The translations under genes were made by a program, and so were the position numbers. Shown here in pieces: positions 7,221 to 12,667 of a stretch of DNA of 17,048 bases; the stretch's first letter is position 1; the number at the start of each line of letters is the position of its first letter. Source of the DNA: Nonlabens sp. (GTDB lineage: Bacteria; Bacteroidota; Bacteroidia; Flavobacteriales; Flavobacteriaceae); assembly GCA_023301395.1 (NCBI GenBank), contig JALZUY010000210.1:1-17048 (forward strand), written 5' to 3'. The notes under the pieces were generated by a model, which was not told the origin of the DNA, searched no databases, and worked only from the letters and a program-made list of their open reading frames with translations.

Positions 7221-8210
7221 ATGAAATTTAAAATTACTATTCTTTGTTGTTTTCTTGCTTTCGCGAAAGCGGAATTCTCAAAATCCCAAAACGACCTAGA
7301 GAATGTCCTAACTGATTTATTGTTGATCTCAGATAGGTACGTAGAGCCTGCTGCAGAAGCATCTGTAATGCAATCTAGTGCAGGATGGTATAATAGTGCA
7401 GCTACTCTTGATAAATATAAGGTAACTGTAGCTTTACATGCAAATGCGCTTGCATTTCCTTCTAGTAAAAAATCTTTTGATATCAATGATAGTGAATTAC
7501 TTAACTTAAATATCAGAGATGCTCAATCAACAAATATTCCAACGACCCTAGGTGGTGAACAGCGTACTTTTTTTGATTTCACACTAGAAGGAGATGAGTA
7601 CGAGTTTCAAGCATTTGAAGGGATTGATACTGGTTTTCTTGCTTATCCTTTTATTCAAGTTGGTTTGGGGCTTTGGAACGAGACTGAATTAATAGTGAGG
7701 TATTCTCCTAATATTAAAATCAATAAATCAGACTACGCTATTTATGGAATAGGAGTAAAGCATAACCTTTCTCAATATTTCTTCAAAGAAGAAAGGCCGG
7801 TTGAAATTGCTTTTTTAACGAGTTATTCCTTGTTTGATTTGAACTTATTCTTTGATCCATATGAATTGCGCTCTAGTGGGAATACACAACCACTTGCTGT
7901 GATTAACGGTTCACTTGTAGATGCTCATGCTTTGCTATTTCAATTAGTAGCTAGTAAAAAGTACAACAATTGGACGTTAAGCTCTGGATTAGCATATAAT
8001 CGCAGCTGGATCGATTACAGGTTAACTGGAGATGATGGTCCATTTTTAGGTTTACTAAATCAAGTGTTAGAAATATTAAGTGAAACACAGCAGAGTTATA
8101 AAGTAGATCTAGGTGCTACATATCATTTTAACAAATGGGATTTGAGCACACAGTTAAGTGCTGGGAACTTTGTGAATCTTAATATAGGTGGAGTTTATAG
8201 AATCAATTAG
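7221..8210 (+). CDS. DUF6588-family envelope protein, likely outer-membrane beta-barrel
   Basis: The 329-residue protein has a signal peptide, MKFKITILCCFLAFAKA, cut after the A-K-A at residues 15-17. The mature part begins with NDLENVLTDLLLISDRYVEP and includes AGWYNSAATLDKYKVTVAL, a segment typical of DUF6588, then FDFTLEGDEYEFQAFEG, YPFIQVGLGLWNETELIVRY, and GIGVKHNLSQYF. Alternating hydrophobic strands end in LNIGGVYRIN, as expected for a beta-barrel of the outer membrane. The family assignment is from recalled motifs; its function is not known. The codons for AFAKAE come from a copy of the palindromic repeat (7257-7270). It is divergent from the YbjQ gene and ends at a bidirectional terminator. 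Confidence 0.8.
   Translation: MKFKITILCCFLAFAKAEFSKSQNDLENVLTDLLLISDRYVEPAAEASVMQSSAGWYNSAATLDKYKVTVALHANALAFPSSKKSFDINDSELLNLNIRDAQSTNIPTTLGGEQRTFFDFTLEGDEYEFQAFEGIDTGFLAYPFIQVGLGLWNETELIVRYSPNIKINKSDYAIYGIGVKHNLSQYFFKEERPVEIAFLTSYSLFDLNLFFDPYELRSSGNTQPLAVINGSLVDAHALLFQLVASKKYNNWTLSSGLAYNRSWIDYRLTGDDGPFLGLLNQVLEILSETQQSYKVDLGATYHFNKWDLSTQLSAGNFVNLNIGGVYRIN
7257..7270. repeat. 14-bp palindrome GCTTTCGCGAAAGC inside a signal-peptide coding region
   Basis: A perfect palindrome covers codons 13-17 of the DUF6588 gene, where it encodes A-F-A-K-A, the signal peptidase site. The 18 bases at 7259-7276 (TTTCGCGAAAGCGGAATT) are identical to 12730-12747 in another secreted-protein gene. Confidence 0.85.
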
Positions 8211-8241
8211 AAATCCTTACTTCAATGATTTTATATCATAA

Positions 8242-8275
8242 AAAAAATCCCCATCATTGCTGATGGGGATTTTTT
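8242..8275. terminator. Bidirectional terminator between the DUF6588 gene and rplT
   Basis: A 15-bp stem (8242-8256 with 8261-8275) has a 4-base loop, a core ATCCCCATCA paired with TGATGGGGAT, an A-run on the left arm and a T-run on the right arm. It can therefore end transcription from both sides; the flanking genes converge on it. Confidence 0.88.
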
Positions 8276-8301
8276 ATTTGCGAGAGGTTGTTACACCTTA
8301 A

Positions 8302-8646
8302 TTATTTTACTTTGTTTACTACAGCTTCAAAAGCTTCTGGGTGATTCATTGCTAAGTCTGCAAGAACTTTACGATTTAACTCGATGTTGTTCTTCTTAAC
8401 AGCTCCCATAAAAGTTGAGTAGCTCATTCCATGAATACGAGCACCAGCGTTGATACGGGTAATCCATAATGCACGGAAAGTTCTTTTCTTGTTTCTTCTA
8501 TCGCGGTAAGAGTAAGACATTGCTTTCTCTACTGCGTTCTTTGCTACTGTCCACACGTTTTTACGACGTCCGAAGTAACCTTTTGCTTGTTTAAATACTC
8601 TTTTTCTGCGGGCTCTTGAGGCCACACTATTTACTGATCTAGGCAT
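8302..8646 (-). CDS. rplT: Large-subunit ribosomal protein bL20
   Basis: bL20 binds 23S rRNA early in 50S assembly. The 114-residue product starts MPRSVNSVASRARRKRVFK and continues QAKGYFGRRKNVWTVAK, then YRDRRNKKRTFRALWITRIN, GMSYSTFMGAVKK, NIELNRKVLADLA, all at the usual positions and length. It follows rpmI after about 100 bases. That spacer can fold a hairpin with arms GGTTT/AAACC around an A+T-rich loop (within 8700-8740), but I cannot tell whether it has a role. In several bacteria L20 represses its own operon through leader RNA; the leader before rpmI is a better candidate for that here. Confidence 0.97.
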   Translation of the reverse strand: MPRSVNSVASRARRKRVFKQAKGYFGRRKNVWTVAKNAVEKAMSYSYRDRRNKKRTFRALWITRINAGARIHGMSYSTFMGAVKKNNIELNRKVLADLAMNHPEAFEAVVNKVK

Positions 8647-8748
8647 AATTTAATTTTTTAATAGGAGGCGATTCATTTAGAATACTTGATAAGCCTTTCT
8701 ACTGGGTTTGTTATTAATTAATAAACCACCAAGGTTTACAAAAGTGTC

Positions 8749-8946
8749 TTACTTAAGACGTAATTGTAACTTGATATTGTTCTCATCTGCTTTGTGCACA
8801 AGTCCATCGTGCGTAAGTTTCAATTTACGCTTCTTACTTTTCTTAGTAAGGATGTGACTCTTGAAAGCGTGTTTTCTTTTGATCTTTCCAGTACCAGTAA
8901 GCTTGAAACGCTTCTTAGCACTAGATTTTGTTTTCATTTTAGGCAT
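8749..8946 (-). CDS. rpmI: Large-subunit ribosomal protein bL35
   Basis: The 65-residue product is very basic and starts MPKMKTKSSAKKRFKLTGTG, the standard bL35 N-terminus, followed by KIKRKHAFKSHILTKKSKKR. I chose the ATG at 8944-8946; an upstream in-frame ATG at 8968-8970 would add eight residues (MRELKKET) absent from the family. In most bacteria rpmI follows infC directly. Here infC ends at a strong terminator and about 1 kb of other sequence intervenes, so rpmI-rplT probably forms its own transcript from the promoter near 9020. Confidence 0.95.
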   Translation of the reverse strand: MPKMKTKSSAKKRFKLTGTGKIKRKHAFKSHILTKKSKKRKLKLTHDGLVHKADENNIKLQLRLK

Positions 8947-8973
8947 AGTTTCCTTTTTTAATTCTCGCATTCT

Positions 8974-9027
8974 CAGCCCTAAAGCTGTATAAATAAAACA
9001 GCCCTCGATTTGAGGACTGCAAAAATA
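8974..9027 (-). promoter_or_regulatory. rpmI-rplT promoter -7 box and structured leader RNA candidate
   Basis: On the minus strand TATTTTTG (9020-9027) followed by CA matches the -7 consensus; no TTG stands at -33. Downstream the RNA could form a stem of CAGUCCUC with GAGGGCUG (9012-9019 with 8999-9006, 8 pairs with one G-U). Alternatively it could form GCUGU with ACAGC (8998-9002 with 8984-8988), or CAGC with GCUG (8984-8987 with 8974-8977). These pairings share segments and exclude one another, which is typical of a regulated ribosomal-protein leader. If transcription starts inside the first stem, that stem would be lost. Confidence 0.4.
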
Positions 9028-9066
9028 GTATTTTTAATTGATGTTTTAGAATAAATGTTATAGTTA

Positions 9067-9612
9067 TTATTCTAAGTAGCCAATACTTTTTGAAAAGTTA
9101 TTTGAAGCTAAAAGTAATTCATCATATTTTAATTTTCTATTCTCTTCATTACTCCAATTAATATTGTCTATGAGTGTGAGATTTTTAGTAACAAATGCTG
9201 ATTGAATCTTTTGAATCTCCTCTGAACTTAAATCCTTTCTACATGAATGTAATAGAGAGAAAAATTCAGTAATCATTGGTGAATTATTTTTACTGTTCAT
9301 TTGATCATTAAGAATCATCATTTTAAGATTTTTATCTTCATGATTTTTTAATCCCTTTTCCATTAAAGAACTAAAGCTTACCGTATAAAATATTTGTTGG
9401 TCTGAATGATTTAAAGGGCCTAAATCTGTTTTAGCTTGAATATATAAGTCTATTGCCTCTTGTAAAGGAAGTTGATCAGTTTTAGCATTATAATCATCTA
9501 GAGTGGAAATAATATAGCTGTTAGCTTCGATGTTTTCTGCCGTAATTTCTGTATTACAACTAACGAAAATAATTGAGACTAAAATAAATAAGAATTGATG
9601 AAATTTTTTCAT
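9067..9612 (-). CDS. Hypothetical lipoprotein
   Basis: The 181-residue product starts MKKFHQFLFILVSIIFVSC, a lipoprotein signal peptide with the lipobox FVSC and lipidated Cys19. The mature part is rich in Asn, Lys, Glu and Leu and looks all-helical (for example PLQEAIDLYIQAKTDLG and SSEEIQKIQSAFVTKN); no domain is recognised. I chose the ATG at 9610-9612; the frame opens 11 codons earlier, but that extension lies before the signal peptide. It stands between infC and rpmI, genes that are adjacent in most bacteria, and follows a broken small gene by 14 bases, so it looks like part of an inserted cassette. Its frame is intact, so it may still be active. Confidence 0.75.
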   Translation of the reverse strand: MKKFHQFLFILVSIIFVSCNTEITAENIEANSYIISTLDDYNAKTDQLPLQEAIDLYIQAKTDLGPLNHSDQQIFYTVSFSSLMEKGLKNHEDKNLKMMILNDQMNSKNNSPMITEFFSLLHSCRKDLSSEEIQKIQSAFVTKNLTLIDNINWSNEENRKLKYDELLLASNNFSKSIGYLE

Positions 9613-9626
9613 GATTTTGTTTTTTA

Positions 9627-9861
9627 TTAAACTGATTCGCAACATATGCTTTGTACATCTGTTGAAGATTCTTTTGCGAAAGAAGAAATATATGGATCTC
9701 CATTCTTATCATATCCCTAGGTAGTTATGGTGCCAGATATTGCGGATACAGCTTCTCCATCACAGCATTCTCCTTCGTCTTCCCAAATTGTACATTGGTA
9801 GGTTGTTCCTTCTTCCAAAAGCCCACGAGCAAATAACTAAAGCCAGTAATAAAGTAATCAT
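9627..9861 (-). pseudogene. Remnant of a small exported cysteine-containing protein
   Basis: An ATG at 9859-9861 opens MITLLLALVICSWA, a signal-peptide-like start, but this frame then drifts into arginine-rich residues and stops. A second frame begins at the same point and reads LEEGTTYQCTIWEDEGECC, followed by SAISGTITT, a TAG at 9717-9719, then GYDKNGDPYISSFAKESS and ICCESV, ending at TAA 9627-9629. Removing one base from the four-base run at 9817-9820 joins the two frames. The gene thus seems to carry two lesions, a one-base shift and a nonsense codon, in an original protein of about 77 residues. A real but shorter gene or sequencing error cannot be excluded. I recognise no family. Confidence 0.55.
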
Positions 9862-9902
9862 TTTTTTATTCTTAATAATATTGATTTATTGCTAGCTAAA
9901 GC

Positions 9903-9943
9903 AAAAAAAAATCAACTGAAATTCAAGATTTCAGTTGATTTTT
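9903..9943 (-). terminator. Rho-independent terminator of infC
   Basis: A 16-bp perfect stem (9907-9922 with 9928-9943; core ATCAACTGAAAT with ATTTCAGTTGAT) surrounds a 5-base loop. On the minus strand it is followed by an eight-T run, 43 bases beyond the infC stop. The stretch from 9862 to 9906 before the pseudogene shows nothing else. Confidence 0.88.
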
Positions 9944-9986
9944 AATAAAATATTAACCCAATACTGTGAGCTAAATTGAAAAACTC

Positions 9987-10541
9987 TTACTTTTTCTTAG
10001 GCGCAAGAAACATATTCATGCGTTTTCCTTCTAGTTTAGGCATTTGCTCTACTTTACCTAGTTCTTCTAGGTCTTGAGCAAGTCTTAATAATAGAATTTC
10101 CCCTTGATCTTTATAGATAATAGATCGTCCTTTAAAGAATACATATGCTTTTAATTTTGCTCCTTCTTTAAGAAACTTTTCAGCATGTTTTCTTTTAAAT
10201 TCGTAATCATGATCATCGGTATTAGGTCCAAAACGGATTTCTTTGATGATTACTTTTGAGGCATTTGCCTTCATCACCTTTTCACGTTTTTTCTGCTCAT
10301 AGACAAACTTTTTGTAGTCCATGATTTTTGCTACCGGCGGATCTGCGTTAGGTGAAATTTCAACCAGGTCTAGTTCCATCTCACGTGCTTTTTCAAGCGC
10401 GTCGCGAGTGTCTATTACTTGTGGTTCAACTCCTTCACCTACAAGGCGTAGTTTTCTAGCTCGGATTTTTTCATTAATCGCGTGCTTGTCTTCTTTGATA
10501 ATTCGAGCCGGTCCGCGGCTTCTGCGTCTTCTTATTGCTAT
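9987..10541 (-). CDS. infC: Translation initiation factor IF-3, with a probable AUA start codon
   Basis: IF-3 binds the 30S subunit, prevents premature 50S joining and rejects wrong start codons. The C-terminal part is classic: MELDLVEISPNADPPVAKIM, DYKKFVYEQKKREK, KEIRFGPNTDDHDYEFKRKH, and LPKLEGKRM-like MPKLEGKRMNMFLAPKKK. The same frame continues upstream of that first Met with RGPARIIKEDKHAINEKIRA and LRLVGEGVEPQVIDTRDALE, the conserved IF-3 N-domain. An in-frame TAA stands at 10554-10556, and between it and the N-domain there is no ATG, GTG, TTG or CTG. The best start is the ATA at 10539-10541, giving (M)AIRRRRSRGPARI, 184 residues, the usual IF-3 length. Unusual starts (AUU in E. coli) let IF-3 repress its own synthesis. 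It begins 16 bases after thrS. Confidence 0.93.
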   Translation of the reverse strand: MAIRRRRSRGPARIIKEDKHAINEKIRARKLRLVGEGVEPQVIDTRDALEKAREMELDLVEISPNADPPVAKIMDYKKFVYEQKKREKVMKANASKVIIKEIRFGPNTDDHDYEFKRKHAEKFLKEGAKLKAYVFFKGRSIIYKDQGEILLLRLAQDLEELGKVEQMPKLEGKRMNMFLAPKKK

Positions 10542-10557
10542 GGCTGTATAATTTTAA

Positions 10558-12504
10558 TTAAACTTCAAATGTTTTTATCATGGAGGCAACTTCATCTTTT
10601 ATAAGCTGGCTAAAAGCCGCAACGCTCATACTTCCTAAGTCTTCTCCACCATGTCTACGTACAGAAATTGTGCCGTCTTTTTCTTCTTGTTCTCCTACAA
10701 TAATCATGTAAGGTAACTTATTCATTTCAGCTTCACGGATTTTCTTACCCATGGTTTCTGCACGATTGTCAACCGTTGTGCGAATTTCGTTATTTTCTAG
10801 AGAATTTGCTACCAGTTTAGCATAATTTTCATATTTCTCACTGAGTGACAGAATAGTACACTGCTCTGGCATCAACCACAATGGGAAGTTACCGCCAGTA
10901 TGTTCTATTAAAATAGCAATAAAACGTTCCATACTACCAAATGGTGCACGGTGAATCATTACGGGTCTATGTGATTCATTATCAGCGCCTTTATATGATA
11001 GGTCAAAACGTTCTGGTAAATTGTAATCTACCTGAATTGTTCCTAGTTGCCAGCTGCGACCTAGTGCATCCTTCACCATAAAGTCTAGTTTAGGTCCATA
11101 AAAGGCAGCTTCGCCTTCTTCTATCACATAACTTAACCCTTTATCTTTTGCTGCACTGATGATTGCATTTTCAGCAATTTCCCAGTTTTTAATATCACCT
11201 ATATACTTTTCTGGCTTTTTAGGATCACGTATACTTACTTGAGCTGTAAAGTCTTCAAACCCTAATGATCCAAATACGTAAAGTACTAAGTCTATTACCG
11301 CTTTAAATTCTTTATCCAGTTGTTCAGGCATACAGAATATGTGTGCGTCATCTTGAGTAAAACCTCTTACTCGAGTTAAACCGTGTAATTCTCCACTTTG
11401 CTCATAACGATATACGGTACCAAACTCTGCAAATCGCTTAGGTAAATCTCTATAAGACCATTGCGAGCTTTTATAAATCTCACAATGATGGGGACAATTC
11501 ATAGGTTTTAATAAAAACTCTTCATCATCGTTAGGAGTTTTTATAGGTTGGAAAGAGTCTGCTCCGTATTTTTCATAGTGACCAGACGTTACATAAAGTT
11601 CCTTTGAACCTATATGTGGACTTACCACCATTTCATAACCTGCTTTTTTCTGAGCAGCTTTTAGAAAATTCTCTAATCGTTCTCTAAGTGCAGCTCCTTT
11701 AGGTAACCATAATGGTAAACCTTGACCTACACGTTGTGAAAAGGTGAATAATTGTAATTCTTTACCTAATTTTCTATGATCACGTTTTTTTGCTTCTTCA
11801 AGTAATTCTAGGTATTCTTTTAAATCCTTTTGCTTAGGAAAAGAAGTACCATACATGCGTGTTAATTGCTGGTTGTTCTCATCACCACGCCAGTATGCAC
11901 CAGCGATACTCATTATTTTTACCGCTTTGATTATTCCTGTGTTAGGAACATGTCCACCGCGACATAAATCTGTAAATGTATCGTGATCACAAAAAGTAAT
12001 CTCACCATCAGTAAGATTCTCGATCAATTCTACTTTAAACGGATTGTTTTGATCCTTATAAAATTGTAGAGCATCAGCTTTTGAGACACTACGCATGGTA
12101 AATTCATGTTTACCACGTGCTATTTCTAGCATGCGCGCTTCAATCTTAGGAATATCATTTTCTGATATAGCGTGTTCTTTAAAATCTATATCATAATAGA
12201 AACCATTATCAATAGCAGGTCCTATAGTAAGACTTACACCAGGAAATAATCCTTCAATAGCTTGAGCCATTATATGAGAGGTTGAGTGCCAGAAAGCCTC
12301 TTTCCCTTCGGGATTGTTGAATGTGAAAAGTACTAAGCTACCATCTTCTTCAAGTGGGGTTTTAGTTTCCACGGTATTCCCGTTAAAACTAGCGCTTATT
12401 ATATTGCGAGCAAGTCCGTGTGATATGCTCATTGCGACATCCATAGGAGTGGTGCCGTTTTCCATTTCTTTAATACTGCCGTCTGGCAAAGTAATTTTAA
12501 TCAT
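10558..12504 (-). CDS. thrS: Threonyl-tRNA synthetase
   Basis: ThrRS charges tRNA-Thr and edits mis-charged Ser-tRNA-Thr. The 648-residue protein has all usual parts in order. The TGS domain covers residues 1-62 (MIKITLPDGSIKEMENGTTP). The editing domain has HSTSH (H73, H77) with CRGGH (C181, H185). The class II catalytic core carries the zinc ligands Cys337 (MNCPHH), His388 and His518 (MIHRAPFGS), motif 2 YRYEQSGELHGLTRVRGFTQ, and motif 3 HRAPFGSMERFIAIL. The C-terminal anticodon-binding domain follows (QCTILSLSEKY and MIIVGEQEEKDGTISVR). Nothing is missing. The ATG at 12502-12504 fits the TGS start. It heads the thrS-infC unit, as in many bacteria, and has a good promoter whose -33 box overlaps a 10-bp dyad. 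Confidence 0.98.
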   Translation of the reverse strand: MIKITLPDGSIKEMENGTTPMDVAMSISHGLARNIISASFNGNTVETKTPLEEDGSLVLFTFNNPEGKEAFWHSTSHIMAQAIEGLFPGVSLTIGPAIDNGFYYDIDFKEHAISENDIPKIEARMLEIARGKHEFTMRSVSKADALQFYKDQNNPFKVELIENLTDGEITFCDHDTFTDLCRGGHVPNTGIIKAVKIMSIAGAYWRGDENNQQLTRMYGTSFPKQKDLKEYLELLEEAKKRDHRKLGKELQLFTFSQRVGQGLPLWLPKGAALRERLENFLKAAQKKAGYEMVVSPHIGSKELYVTSGHYEKYGADSFQPIKTPNDDEEFLLKPMNCPHHCEIYKSSQWSYRDLPKRFAEFGTVYRYEQSGELHGLTRVRGFTQDDAHIFCMPEQLDKEFKAVIDLVLYVFGSLGFEDFTAQVSIRDPKKPEKYIGDIKNWEIAENAIISAAKDKGLSYVIEEGEAAFYGPKLDFMVKDALGRSWQLGTIQVDYNLPERFDLSYKGADNESHRPVMIHRAPFGSMERFIAILIEHTGGNFPLWLMPEQCTILSLSEKYENYAKLVANSLENNEIRTTVDNRAETMGKKIREAEMNKLPYMIIVGEQEEKDGTISVRRHGGEDLGSMSVAAFSQLIKDEVASMIKTFEV

Positions 12505-12524
12505 AAGTACAAAATATGAACTTA

Positions 12525-12553
12525 CAAAGTTACACGCTTTGTGTAAATGACAA
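12525..12553 (-). promoter_or_regulatory. Promoter of thrS-infC
   Basis: On the minus strand TTG (12551-12553), 18 bases, then TAACTTTG (12525-12532) match the Bacteroidota promoter exactly. The predicted leader before the thrS ATG is only about 15 bases, too short for a riboswitch or T-box. Confidence 0.7.
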
Positions 12554-12575
12554 TACTATTTTTGATGTCATTTAC
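12543..12575. repeat. 10-bp inverted repeat overlapping the thrS -33 element, operator candidate
   Basis: GTAAATGACA (12543-12552) and TGTCATTTAC (12566-12575) are perfect reverse complements separated by 13 bases. The left arm overlaps the -33 TTG of thrS. The dyad lies in the region shared with the divergent helical-protein gene at 12668. Confidence 0.5.
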
Positions 12576-12618
12576 CACCTATTTTTGTTGCTTATTCTAT
12601 TTTCAAAGCTTCATTAGG

Positions 12619-12647
12619 TTGACAATGGATAAATTGCTTTATTTTAG
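12619..12647 (+). promoter_or_regulatory. Candidate promoter of the first charged-helix protein gene
   Basis: TTG (12619-12621), 18 bases, then TATTTTAG (12640-12647) match the consensus except for one base of the -7 box, 20 bases upstream of the ATG at 12668. A second full -7 box, TATTTTTG, is at 12580-12587 but has its nearest TTG only 15 bases away. Confidence 0.45.
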
Positions 12648-12667
12648 AGAATTCAAAATATAGAACA

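Noticed and set aside
7175..7486. Minus-strand frame of 103 residues
   Set aside because: It is antisense to the N-terminal part of the DUF6588 gene, and its 'AFAKAR' stretch is only the reverse reading of the palindrome.
8647..8675. Sequence CCTCC before rplT on its coding strand, resembling the anti-Shine-Dalgarno end of 16S rRNA
   Set aside because: It is the complement of a ribosome-binding site rather than one, and Bacteroidota rarely use such pairing; chance is enough to explain it.
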